A DNA stretch of 64,000 bases from Brachypterus glaber (taxonomy: Eukaryota > Arthropoda > Insecta > Coleoptera > Kateretidae), in assembly GCA_958510825.1 (NCBI GenBank), contig OY294047.1, positions 40,191,229 to 40,255,228 of the forward strand, given 5' to 3'. The notes under the pieces were generated by a model that had not been told where the DNA came from, did no database searches, and saw nothing but the letters and a program-made list of their open reading frames with translations. A program made the translations under genes and the position numbers. Of this stretch, positions 11,326 through 22,271 are shown piece by piece (positions within the stretch are counted from its first letter, which is position 1; every line of letters starts with the position of its first letter).

Positions 11326-13371
11326 GTCCAGTCAAATAATAAATGTAAATTGCAATAAATGTACACGGGCTGATATTTTAAAGGGTTTTAGTGGATGGTA
11401 GTTTTTCACCGGGTGATTTGCCTAAGGGGTGTCCGCTATTTTGAATTTTAGGGGTAAGTTGCTTAATATGCGTCATACGATAAAAATGCATATAACCAAT
11501 TTTGTTAAGAACGAAATTTCCAACAATTTTTGTTTGGATAATTTTCTTAATATATTATTAACAAGCCATGTCGGAGGTGAAATTGTTTTTTTCCTTTTTT
11601 CAGCCAAATTATTAATCGGACGATAAAAGTGGTTATCAGCAAACTTGTTGCTCTTGAAATTCTCTGTAAGTTTCATATATTATAAATGTTCATAGGTAAT
11701 TTGGTACGGTTACAGAGGGCGCAACTCGACTTTCAGCGCCCACTGTAACCGTAAAAAAATACCCGGGAAAATGCAAAAATGTATTAAGATAGAGAATTTC
11801 AAGAGCTACAAGTTTGCTCATAACCACACTTTTATATGACTAAAAAATCGAAAAAAAAAACAGATTTCATCCACAGCATGTCCATTTTTTAATATTTATA
11901 ACTCGATTGTTATTAATATATGATATTTTAAAACGATCCAAACAAAAATTGTTGGAAATTTTTTCCTTAACAAAATTGGTTATATGCATTTTTATGGTAA
12001 GATGCATATTTAGCGAGATAACCGCACTCACCCCTAAAATTCAAGATAGCGGACAGCCCTTACGCAAATGACGCGGTGAAAAACTAACAGGAGTATTCTG
12101 TTACTATTCACTACTACCCTTGAAAATATCAGCCCGTGTAAATTTATTGCAATTTAACATAGGAATTTCTCGTGATTTGACACGGTTCACCTGGGCGATT
12201 TTAAATAAAAAGTTCGTGGACCCCTACATTTTTTGGACTAAAACATACCTGATGACATAGGAAATCAATTTCCATTTGAAAGAAAATCGTAAAAGATACA
12301 CTTTTTTAGAAAGATAAAAAAACTTTTTTTTTTAATAATAGGGTGTGTCAAAAATCCCGATTTTCGAAATCGAAAACGCTCTCTAGCTGAAAACTTGCTC
12401 CTTAGTAAAAAACGGGGGCCCCTCAAAAATGAGCCAAATCGATTAATGTTTAGAGGTAGCTCAAAGCACTCAAACTTTAAAAAATATCGGTACCTGTTTT
12501 TCGGATAAAAAGTGATTGTATATAAAATTAAGGAAATTTTGGAGGGTTTCTTTGATAATATTTAGAAACAATACTAATTGTGAAAAACTAAAAAAACTAT
12601 ATCCCCCCTTCCCTTAAGTTAGAACATAAAAAAACGCTAATTATTTGAAGATTTCGCGATTTTTTTTTAAATAGGGCATATTTAAAAGGACATAAATTCC
12701 TTAGGAATGATTTTTTGACCAAGGTGCATATAAATTTTTTCTATGTTTTTAATGTTAAATAACCACCCATTACTAAAATATTTGTTTTTGGCTTTATATT
12801 TTTTATTATTTTTATTTTTGGTTCTTCATGCGTAAAAATTTACCTTTAAACGCATTTATCTTTAAAACGGTTAAACCTGCGATGTGAAACTACAGAAACT
12901 TTTTTTGTGTATTTTTACATAAAAAAGTATATTTCAACCAGACAAAATATGTTCTAACTTAAGGGGAGGAGGGATATAATTTTTTTAGTTCTTACATTTG
13001 GTATTGTTTCTAAATATTACTAAAGAAATCCTCCAAAATTTCCTCAATTTTTATCGGTATCAGTTTTTATCCAAAAACAGGTACCGATTTTTTTTTTAAG
13101 TTTGAGTGCTTTGAGCTACCTCTAAACATTAATCGATTTGGCTCATTTCTAAGTGGCCTCTATTAGAAACTTTTAAGCCAGAGAGCGTTTTTGATTTTGA
13201 AAATCGCGACTTTTTTGATACACCCTATAACTCAAAAAAACGTTTTTTATCTGTCTAAAAAAGTAAATGGGAATTGATTTCTTACATCATCAGGTATGTT
13301 TTAGTCCAAAAAATGTAGGGGTCCACGAAATTTTTATTTAAAATCGCCCAGGTGAACCGTGTTGACTGGAC
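11326..13371. mobile_element. Foldback element with GTCCAGTCA termini, interrupted by a second foldback
   Basis: TA|GTCCAGTCA on the left and TGACTGGAC|TA on the right are the ends. The body arms are 12181-12640 (CACGGTTCACCTGGGCGATT, GTGGACCCCTACATTTTTTG, AGAGGTAGCTCAAAGCACTC) and their complements at 12945-13361. The left terminus is separated from its body by an inserted palindrome at about 11335-12180. The loop near 12650-12940 is AT-rich and non-coding. Confidence 0.8.
11335..12180. mobile_element. Foldback element nested in the left terminus of the 11326-13371 element
   Basis: The arms of about 350 bp share ATTGCAATAAATGTACACGG, GGCTGATATTTT, GGGTGATTTGCCTAAGG, CTATTTTGAATTTTAGGGG and AATTTTGTTAAG. 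The centre is the small palindrome GGTACGGTTACAGAGGGCGC...GCGCCCACTGTAACCGT at about 11704-11750. It splits the outer GTCCAGTCA end from the outer CACGGTTCACC sequence, so it inserted later. Overlapping frames at 11429-11676 on both strands are arm artefacts. Confidence 0.75.
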
Positions 13372-13638
13372 TATTAATGAAAAAGTAATATCATACGTGC
13401 CGTATTTTTACTGGTGTTTACATGTATCATAGATTATTATATTTATATTAAATAAATGTATACATGTTCAGTACATATAGTTAGAATTCCTTACTTGAGA
13501 ATAAATTCTATGCTTAAAGTGTACTTTAAGTATACAAATATGTTTACTTCATGCTTAAACTTTAAAGTGGTATTTTAAATGATGAAAGAAAAAGAACCTC
13601 GATGTTTTATAAATAAACAAGCCGTGAAGATATATAAT

Positions 13639-14427
13639 CCCAACTAGCATTTTTGGTTGCCGCTAAGTGATCATTACCTTAATTAAACAAACTAAGTAGC
13701 AGCGACTAGTTACAGGAACGCTATAGTTACGTAGTAATTACGTAGATACTGCCAAGATGGGGAAAAATATAAGGATAACAATTACGATCTTGCTACGTGT
13801 TTGTAACTTACTTCGGAACGATCTCGTTACGAAACGGTTACTACATTTGTCGAAATAGTTTAGCTTTTTTTTTGTTGAAGGTGCGATATAAATATGCACT
13901 TATGCCCATCCATTTCGGTTTGGAAGTAAAACAATCTTCTGGTGTGAAAATAGTAACGACGGAATTTTTTCAATGAATATTAATAATAATAATTCTAAAA
14001 AACTAATGGGCCAATAAAATTATTTATTTTTATTATTTAAATAAATGATTTAATTGAAAATTATTTTCAGGTTAGGAACGCAAAATTAAATATGTTTTAG
14101 TAAAATGTCTTATAATGTTTTTGTTATAATTGGTCACTATTTACTTACTTTGTAGTGAAATTATGCCTAATTAAATATTTTTCCAATATGCGTATTAGTG
14201 CACATCCACAGGCTCGCATAACAAGCATAATACATAAGAATACGATCCCGGGATTGGCTTGAAGTGCCGTCAAGTATCTTGTAAGCCAATCACGGTACTA
14301 CATTGCATATATTTAATTCTGTTTAACACCATAAAGTTATATAATATGTGATATCTACGTAATAACAACTCATGAATGGTAGCGGTTACAGTTATTTAGG
14401 TAAAATTCACAAAGAATGCTAGTTGGG
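13639..14427. mobile_element. CCCAACTAGCATT-ended element with a nested MITE
   Basis: CCCAACTAGCATTTTT at 13639 is matched by AAAGAATGCTAGTTGGG ending at 14427. The interior carries many TACGTAATTACGTAG-like segments and no coding sequence. A GCACATCC-family MITE (14199-14308) lies inside it, so this element predates that insertion. Confidence 0.6.
14199..14308 (+). mobile_element. GCACATCC-family MITE, right arm damaged
   Basis: It begins GTGCACATCCACAGGCTCGC and carries the AACAAGCATAATACATAAGA block and the GATTGGCTTGAAGTGCCGT loop. It then returns as TTGTAAGCCAATCACGGTAC but stops without the expected mirrored outer arm, so the right arm is truncated. Confidence 0.75.
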
Positions 14428-14591
14428 CTACTTTTCACAGGGTCTCGAAGCTTTTTTGTTTTTGATACAATTTTTTTAGAATAATTTCATTAAAATTTTG
14501 CAAGAAGAGTTTTCTCGTCATGCCACAGCATGCCGGGGGTACACCTAGATAGATAGGTGTCAAATAATATTTTATCTGCGTTCTACTTATA

Positions 14592-15153
14592 GTCCAGGAG
14601 CCCACGCCCAGTATTTTTTTTTATTACCTCACCGTTGAGACTTTGTATATGTGTTCATTATGTCCAGTCAAACAACTTCTTACATAAGAAAATTCTAGGT
14701 AGCGGGGCGTTTTTTTTTTTTTGGGACCAACCCTTAACTTTAGGGCGTCCGACGGTATTGCCTGAAAAGTTTTGTCGGACAAGCTTACCACTTGATTTTA
14801 AATATTTTTATTAAACGATCCTGAAAAAATCAGCTGCGAGTTGCTAAATTTTATGACGTCATAACTTTACCATGTTAGGTTAGTTATGACGTCATAAGAT
14901 TTAGTACCTTAAAGCTGATTTTTTCAGCATTGTTTAATAAACATATTTAAAATCAAGTGGTAACCTTGTCCGACAAAAATTTTCTTACAATACCGTTGTC
15001 AGACGCCCTAAAGTTAAGGGTTGGTTCCAAAAAAACGCCCCGCTACCGAGAATTTTCTTATGTAAGAAGTTGTTTGACTGGACATAAAGAACACGTATAC
15101 AAAGTCTCAACGGTGAGGTAATAAAAAAATCTACTGGGCGTAGGCTCCCAGAC
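14592..15153. mobile_element. Foldback element with GTCCAGGAGCC/GGCTCCCAGAC ends
   Basis: It is flanked by TA on both sides and ends in the same GTCCAG motif as the 11326 element. The arms of about 250 bp include TACCTCACCGTTGAGACTTT, CAAACAACTTCTTACATAAG, TAGCGGGGCGTTTT, CCAACCCTTAACTTTAGGGC and TTGTCGGACAAG. Two TTATGACGTCATA palindromes sit on either side of the centre (about 14852-14900). The GTCCAGTCA motif recurs inside each arm at about 14665 and 15075. Confidence 0.85.
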
Positions 15154-15156
15154 TAT

Positions 15157-15883
15157 TAGTATTAAGCCCAAGTTTGAGTTTAATAATGTTCACATTAAAA
15201 CACTACTGCTTTTTGAAGATATAAAACCCAACTGCTTTTGTTTTTCCGCCCTGAGTACTTTTTTCACTGTCAAGTAAATGTTAATGTAATAATTTTTAAT
15301 CTTTTCGTTTTTTTTAAGCTTTGGTCTTTAGAATGTAGATAAAATAGTATATAAAACTCGTTTGCGACTAGCTTTTAATGCATTCGAATGAGTTTTCACT
15401 CCGCTGGCGCGTTTAAATCTTAAGTCGCAAAGTTATTTCACAATAAACGATTTTTTTTTCTTACACTATAAAAATTTCAATAATTTTAAATTTGCAAATG
15501 ATTCCAAGATATGTAAATTCATAAAAACTGTTGAAATATATTTATATAATACAAGAAATAAAATATTTTCTTTTTAGCATTCATGAGAAAATCATAAAAC
15601 TTGCAATGTGGTGAATATATTTTATAAGATATACACTTTATTACAGGGGACATAAACAAATGTTACAAACCTGACCTATATTAAATATTTTCAGCGGTAA
15701 TATATCAAAATGATTGTAACATATTTCATAGCTGATTTTATCATGATAAATTTGTTTAAATGGGTAAGTGGAAACGCATTAAGTCCAGGTAACCATACAG
15801 TCGAATGTTATATAAGCGATCAAACTAAATAGTAAATATTAAAAGTAATACATTATCGACATATCGAATGTATTGCTTTCATA
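15157..15883. other. No recognised feature
   Basis: AT-rich stretch. I see no long inverted repeat, exon-like frame or RNA gene between the GTCCAG-ended element and the nested mariner-type insertion. Confidence 0.45.
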
Positions 15884-16307
15884 CAGGGTTATTCACGGAA
15901 GTGGCCTATTAAACGTTTATGGAGAATCAATAACTTTAAAAGTCTGCTAATTTGCACTTTGGGGTTTTCGAATATGGCCTATCGATTAAAAATATTTTCA
16001 TGCTTGTGCCACTTCCGGTTGTACCGGAAGTGGCACTTAACTTTGAGTTTTTAAATGGAACACCTCATATATTTTTTAATTTTTAAAATTTGCATTAAAT
16101 TTGCTTTATTTTGATGTATAATACTTCATGTCTATCTTCAGTAGTTTTTGTGTTATTCAAGTTTTTAGCGAAAAATAAGTAAATTCAAGCACCCCTAAAA
16201 ACAATAATTTCTCCTTGATTTTTTCAATTGGAGAAAAGATGTTTTGTGTTTTGCTCAATGATGCTTAAACGAATTATCCTATGCTAAAATGGAACCCAAA
16301 AATTATA

Positions 16308-17440
16308 CAGGGTGTCTGAAAAAGCAGGTCAAATCTAACAAATTTAATATAGCCATAACTCATTTTTTTTAAATGGCACCCTACATTTTTTTTTATTTGG
16401 TTAAATAGAGAATTCAATTTGCTTTAAAATAAGTATAGGGTACCCTATACCTAACTTTAACCGTTTTTGAGCTATTTGCAAATTATTGTGAAACAGCCGT
16501 ATTTCTGTTAAAATTTGTTATATTTTATAAAATAGGCCAGAAAAATTAATCGATTTTTATTTATTTACCTCAAAGATCATTATATTTACCTTAAAACTGG
16601 ATTTTCATGCGCCCAGTAGTGTACATTTCTTCTGTTAAAAATACCCTGTTGAGAAAATTTAGCCTTGTCCGTCCAAATTATTCTTTTTAAAAAGTTTGGT
16701 TTTTCTTGAATATTTATCAAAAGATTTTCACAAAAGTCCACTCTATTTTGAAAATCATTAGGTTTTAAGGCCTGTATTTTTTGCTTTTTGTAATCGTGCA
16801 TCTTGTGGTTTTTTAAAATTCTTTGGATGCTTGAATAGGAAATTCCCAAGTCGTAACTAGCTGCAGGAATTGAGGCATGTGGATATGCATAAAAGTAACC
16901 CAAAACATTGACTTCGTTATTTTCGTTGTTTGTAATTGGTTTCGTAAGAGATTTCACTGCATTTTCTTTTCCAAATTGCGAAAAATTTTTGTGTATTCTT
17001 CTAAATTTTTTACATGACATTCTTGGTAAATCAGGATATTTTGTATTAAAGTTTCTGCAGGTTCTACTAATTATTTTATCATTTTCACCAAAAATAGCAA
17101 ATAAATGCAAAATAACAGGGTAAGAATAAGCCTCTGCCATTATTTTACACTAATTTATCACGATAAGAACGATAACATTTAGGTTAAAAGAAATAAAAAC
17201 ACAATACAATTTTAAAAATTTACGTAATTGCAGAAATACTGCAAAATACTTCTTTTTCACATTAATTTGCAAATAGGTCGAAAACGGTTAAAGTTAGGTA
17301 TAGGGTATCCTATACTTATTTTAAAGAAAATTGAATTCTCTATTTAAACAAATACAAAAAAATGTAGGGTGTCATTTAAAAAAAAAGAGTTATGGCTATT
17401 TTAATTTTGTTAAGTTTGACCTGCTTTTTCAGACACCCTG
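16308..17440 (-). mobile_element. Mariner-like element with ~185-bp TIRs, internally deleted
   Basis: The ends CAGGGTGTCTGAAAAAGCAG and its complement are flanked by TA at 16306-16307 and 17441-17442. The inverted repeats run about 185 bp, to near 16497 on the left and from about 17258 on the right, and include GGGTACCCTATACCTAACTT. The interior holds one minus-strand transposase frame that stops before the rest of the catalytic domain. It sits exactly at the centre of the surrounding palindrome. It would be non-autonomous now. Confidence 0.85.
16586..17140 (-). pseudogene. Truncated Tc1/mariner (IS630-superfamily) transposase
   Basis: The 184-residue frame reads as the N-terminal half of a mariner-group transposase. 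Residues 8-57 (LHLFAIFGENDKIISRTCRN and following) resemble the DUF4817-type helix-turn-helix found in many insect elements. Residues about 78-112 form a second HTH-like segment ending in SSIQRILKNH. IIWTDKAKF (residues 154-162) matches the motif with the first catalytic Asp of the DDE/D fold (D158), followed by the typical HYWAHENP. The frame then stops at VLR, so the second and third catalytic acidic residues are absent and no room remains before the right TIR. The ATG at 17138-17140 fits the usual start of the domain. An AAG|GTAAAT donor-like site overlaps the stop, so a removed intron/exon arrangement is conceivable. It should be catalytically inactive but could still bind DNA. Confidence 0.8.
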
Positions 17441-18047
17441 TATAAATTTTGGATTCCATTTTAGCTTAGAATGATTCGCTTAACCATCATTGAGCAAAAT
17501 ACAAAACAACTTTTCTTCAATTTAAAAAATCAAGGAGAAATTATTGTTTTTAGGGGTGCTTGAATTTGCTTATTTTTCGCTAAAAACTTGAATAACTCAA
17601 AAACTACTGGAGGTGGACATAACGTGTTATACATTAAAATAAAGCAAATTTTATGCAAATTTAAAAAATTAAAAAATATATGGGGTGTTCCATTTAAAAA
17701 ATTAAAGTTGAGTGCCACTTCCGGTACAACCGGAAGTGGCACAAGCATGAAAACATTTTTAATCGATTGCCCATATTCAAAAACCCCAAAGTGCAAATTA
17801 GCAGACTTTCAAAGTTATTGGTTCTCCATAAACGTTTAATAGGCCACTTCCGTGAATAACCCTGTATTCTATTACTGTGTAAATTTGAGAAATTTGGCAA
17901 TAAAACATATTTGACAGTTGCTTTCATTAGCAGTTTTAACAAATTATGAAGCCAATTTCCAATTATTTTAACTGCGAATATAGCCGAGTTAAAAAAAATA
18001 GCGCAGTTTGTAAGTACGTCAATTTTGCAGAACTACACTGTAAATTA

Positions 18048-18830
18048 AAATATGGTAATTTCACAGCAAATAAAGTAGGTCATATGTTACCAGCAAAGAA
18101 AGTGGTAAATTTAAATCAGTACTGTAAATTCGCTGTTATCCGTAAAAATGTGAATTTATACCTGTGATTTCACAGTAATTTAAGCAGAGAATTTAATAAG
18201 TATTTCAAGCAGTATTACGGGCCCTTGTAATTTTAGGGACTGTCTGTAAAGTGCCGGGTTTTCGGACCACATACATGAATTTTAATGTAAAATTATTGTA
18301 CCGCACTGTTAATGAAAATATGGTAATTTCACAGCAAAATAAAGTAGGTCATGTGTTACCAGCAAAGAAAGTGGTAAATTTAAATCAGTATTTCAGCAGT
18401 AATTTTACTGCTATCTTTTGTAGAATGTAAGCTATAATTATGGTAATTTTCAACCAATATTATAAAAGTGCCGGGTTTTTGAACCACATGCATGAATTTT
18501 AATGTAAAATTATTGTACCGACAGGAAAAGAGCTGAATTTTTACTAAACCGAGTAATATTGAGGTTAATTTAATAAATATTGTAAATTCCCATTCTGACA
18601 TGGTAAATTTACTTTAATTATTACAGTTAATACTATTGAAAGATTGACGAAAAAATTTAGAGTGCGACAGGAAAAGAGCTAAGATTTTACTAAACCGAGT
18701 AATATTGAGGTTTATTTTAATAAATATTGTAAATTCACGTTCTGACATGGTGAATTTTCTTTAATTATTTCAGTTAATACTACTGAAAGATTGACGGACA
18801 AATTAAGAGTGTAGTGTCATATTTTAGAGT
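18048..18830 (+). repeat. Modular direct-repeat array (TATGGTAATTTCACAG / GTGCCGGGTTTT / GACAGGAAAAGAGCT)
   Basis: Three modules each occur twice in direct orientation. TATGGTAATTTCACAGCAAA lies at 18051 and 18319, GTGCCGGGTTTT at 18251 and 18468, and GACAGGAAAAGAGCT at 18520 and 18666. Long flanking identity accompanies each. A mirrored single version lies at 43833-44085. The unequal spacings (268, 217 and 146 bp) suggest several rounds of unequal duplication within one element. No coding function is seen; a 73-codon frame on either strand is incidental. Confidence 0.7.
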
Positions 18831-21314
18831 CTCAAATAGCCCTATATATTATGAATAATATTATTATAAAAAAAATTTTAACAAACAAAAAATAAAAATA
18901 TAAGTAGTTATTTTAAGATTATTATGAACCTTTTTATGCACCAGTTATTTTAAGTTGCAGGCGTCTATTTTTTATTGAGTAAATAACCGGTAAATGATAA
19001 TGTTTTATGCTTCCTTAATGAAAAATAATATCTTAATGTAATAATTTAAATATTAAATATATTTATATATTAATAAATATTTATTTAACATCCTCCCATA
19101 TAAATTATAATCGCTTGGATGCCATATTTAAAGTAAATCAATTAAACAAATATTTGCCGTCTAATCGAATTTCACAAACACACCGACTCACCCTTCTGGA
19201 AAAAATATGAGTTCAGTATAATTTATTGATACACACTACACGCAATATATAAAACAAGTGAATGCCGACAAAATGGTAGACTTGATAGGGAAGGAAAGCT
19301 AATAGTTACACAAAGAAAAATTATTTTGTTAATTCAAATAATTTTTAGAGTTTTAAATTAATCATAACTTTTACAATTTATTAAAGTTTTAGAATGGAAT
19401 GCAATTTAATATCATAATCATTACCTAATATAATACTCCATTTTAAATAATTATCCGCATAGATGCCCAAATATTATTTAGTAATAATTTTATAGATTTT
19501 TGATTTTTGATTTTTTTTATTATATTTTTCTTTTGTTTGTTCTATATAAAATTTATTATACACTTTCCAAACGAGTTATGTACACTATTTTTCCTACGAT
19601 CCCGGAAAAATATGAAGTTTCTTATTTTAAAATTTTCTAATTTTTATTAATTTTTAAGAAAGGCAAAGCACAAAATAATTATAAATAGCAAACAAATTTA
19701 TATATGTAGATATGTCAAACAGGGGTATTTTGATGTTTTTATGTAATGTAAGGTAACTAAATAAAAAATTAAGTAACTTTTATAAGATCTAAACTAGACA
19801 GTAATGGTCAAAATAGTAACGTTATAACTATAATTTCTATTTGACATGAAAAACAGAAATATTTGGATTAAAACACTTAAAGATATAAAAGGCTGTGGTG
19901 AAAGGTGGTTTATAAAACAAGGTAAATAAAATTCGTAGAATCTACGAGGTAAATATCTAAATAAAATTAGGCAAACCTCCATACATAAATATCACACGAG
20001 TGTGATATAAAATTATTAAACTATTGCGATATGAGGCGTTTTCTAAAGAAAAAAAAAAGAGTGTGCTAAATGTCATTTTCATAGACGATCGTAGGAAAAA
20101 ACCTTTTTCTTTGTGTAAAAAGGATGTTTCGTAGAATACAAGACGAAAAAAATGGTGGCCATGAATTATAGTATAGAATTCAGAAACATGTGGTTCTGTT
20201 AGAACCTTTCGAGACGATGGCCCAAGGTCTTTTAGGATAGGGTAAAATCAATAGAATGGAAGATTTATGACCTGTTAAAGAATGTTAGCAAAAAAAACAT
20301 CATTGGTCGTTTTTTTTTTTATTGTTTTGAACAAAGATTTTTGGACCTTTATAGTAGGTAGTTTTTTTTTTCATTTTCCCGTTTAAGTACAACTTAAATT
20401 CCCGAAAAAATATAAGTATAAACACGACGGTTTCTTGAAAATTTTAACTTTTTGTTTCCGAACCTGGATTTTTTTTCATAAATTGTTTAAACACACCATA
20501 AGAAGTAATTTATGTATTTTTTCACTATGAGTCCAAGGAGGTCAACTGTCGAAAAAATTTCATTCCTAGAAAAAACCAATGGCACTTTTAAAATTTTGTT
20601 AACTCATCTAAAATTTTTTTATCCCCAAAACAAATGATAACTAAAAAAATGGTGAACAGTCTCTGGACAAGAATGCAACAGTGAGGAGTTTTTTTTTGTC
20701 ATCAGTTTTATTGGAAGGGAGAGCAAATTTGTGGATTTGTGGCAGGTGGCAAATTTTGAAGAGTGATGACCTTTAGTCATCACTTTTTTGAGCGGCCCGT
20801 CCCTGTGTGTGACACATAATGTGTACATTGCAGACATTTGCAATTGACGAAACGAAATGTAATTTAAAAAGAAGACCAAATAGATTAGATTAATCCATTT
20901 AGCTGAAAGAATTTTATTGATAAAATTACTTAGCTTTACTGTATTTGTTTCATCGATTCGGGAATAAATTTTGTAATGTAGGAAAATTTTCAATTTTAAA
21001 TTAGTTTACACTGTTAAAAATTGTTGGATAATTTAAACACTTTTTATTGGGGCTTTAGGTTTTGCTTTGGGTATATGATTGGTATTTACTGCCACTTTCT
21101 GGTTAACCGTTGGTTCAACCATTTCCTACAGTGCTTTTAGAGTGGTAACAGCGGCTGATTTTCCGCCCTCTCATTCCTTCTTCTTTAAATTATGTTTATT
21201 TTTTGACAACATAGTGTTCTTCCATGTAATACGACAACCTTTTCAGTGACTTTAGGTTAAATTCGACATAAGAAAGAAAAAGAAAATCACATGAAAATCA
21301 CATTTTTGCCCAAT
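18831..21314. other. Long AT-rich stretch without recognised elements
   Basis: About 2.5 kb with no paired repeat families that I could match elsewhere in the window. A perfect 9-bp-arm hairpin AGTGATGAC...GTCATCACT lies at 20762-20784. The 124-codon minus frame at 20619-20993 has no recognisable motif and spans this hairpin. Possibly intronic or older intergenic DNA. Confidence 0.45.
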
Positions 21315-21939
21315 CACTTTGCCGTGTCGATACGGCAGCAGGCATCGGTATACTGTGATAGCAAGCGATCGCGGCAGCAGCGTCATACACTAGTTATTAG
21401 TAACATTAAACTCGCTCTTGTTTACTACTAAAGAACACTTAGCGCTTGAATTGGCAACGCTGTTTTGGTTGCCGCCTGTACATAATCTTAACTAGCCTAA
21501 CCATTTTAGATTTTTTCATACAAAAAATACAAGGTAAAACGTTTGACGCAGTTAAGTTTCCCCTGCGGAGTTGATAAAGAAATCACATTCTTGCCCATAA
21601 ATTTGATATGGGAAGTCTGCCATCTTAGATTTTCTGTTTTTGTCGATTTGCACACGTATTTTGCACTTTTCGATAAAAAGGCGAGTAACAAATTTGTAGA
21701 GAATTTACTTCTCTACAATCTTTATATAGTCAATATTGTTGAAAAATAGTCCAAATGATTGGGCTAGTTAAGATTATATACAGGCGGCAATCAAAACAGC
21801 GTAGCCAATTCAAGCGCTAAGTGTTCTTTAGTAGTAAACAAGAGCGAGTCTTATTAATAACTAGCGTATGACGCGGCTGCCGCGATCGCTTGCTATCACA
21901 GTATACCGATGCTTGCTGCCGTATCGACATGACAAAGTG
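21315..21939. mobile_element. Foldback element with GCGATCGC-containing arms
   Basis: The arms of about 195 bp (21315-21510 and 21745-21939) carry CACTTTGCCGTGTCGATACG, CATCGGTATACTGTGATAGC, AAGCGATCGCGGCAGC, CTAGTTATTA, AAGAACACTTAGCGCTTGAA and TTGATTGCCGCCTGTA-type blocks in mirrored order. A 235-bp spacer of different composition separates them. The arms are clearly GC-richer than the surroundings. A minus frame at 21817-22092 lies in the right arm and is an artefact. Confidence 0.85.
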
Positions 21940-22160
21940 CCTCTCTGGAAAACTGTAAAGTCTGTCAAACTGAATGTGTGAGGGATTTAGACAGTTGAAC
22001 CACAAAAAAAAACACTCTTTTTGACAGTATCCAACTTTTTTACCGAACGTATTCGAATGGTTTTGATTAAGAAGCCAGCATTTTATTACCACTTATTAGC
22101 AACCAAACCAACCAACATTTCAAAGCCAACTTCACTGACCTAACAACGATAAATTATTTA

Positions 22161-22271
22161 TATGTAAAATATTTTACTATTCCGTAGAACTACTTTTGTT
22201 TGATTAACTGCTGCTTCTAGCGACAGATGTAGTTTTAAGTAGTTTTAAGGAATAATAAAACATTTTACATA
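22161..22271. mobile_element. Short TATGTAAAATATTTTACTATTCC palindrome
   Basis: The left arm TATGTAAAAT...ACTATTCC, then AACTACTTTTG, mirrors GTAGTTTTAAGGAATAATAAAACATTTTACATA on the right. The arms are about 35 bp, separated by a CTTCTAGCGACAGATGTAG segment. Confidence 0.6.

Larger units (their letters stand above)
15884..17864. mobile_element. Palindromic TA|CAGGGTTATTCACGG element, host of a nested insertion
   Basis: The ends CAGGGTTATTCACGG and CCGTGAATAACCCTG are flanked by TA (15882-15883 and 17865-17866). Each arm is about 423 bp and the two are near-identical complements (AGTGGCCTATTAAACGTTTA, TTTGCACTTTGGGGTTTT, GTGCCACTTCCGG twice in opposite orientation). Without the inner element and one TA copy the arms meet at a near-perfect centre, AAAAATTATATAAATTTT, so the original was roughly an 846-bp palindrome. 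The ends suggest mobilisation by a Tc1/mariner-group transposase. Confidence 0.9.

Noticed and set aside
20619..20993. 124-codon minus-strand open frame
   Set aside because: No recognisable motif; it spans a hairpin and homopolymer runs typical of intergenic DNA here.
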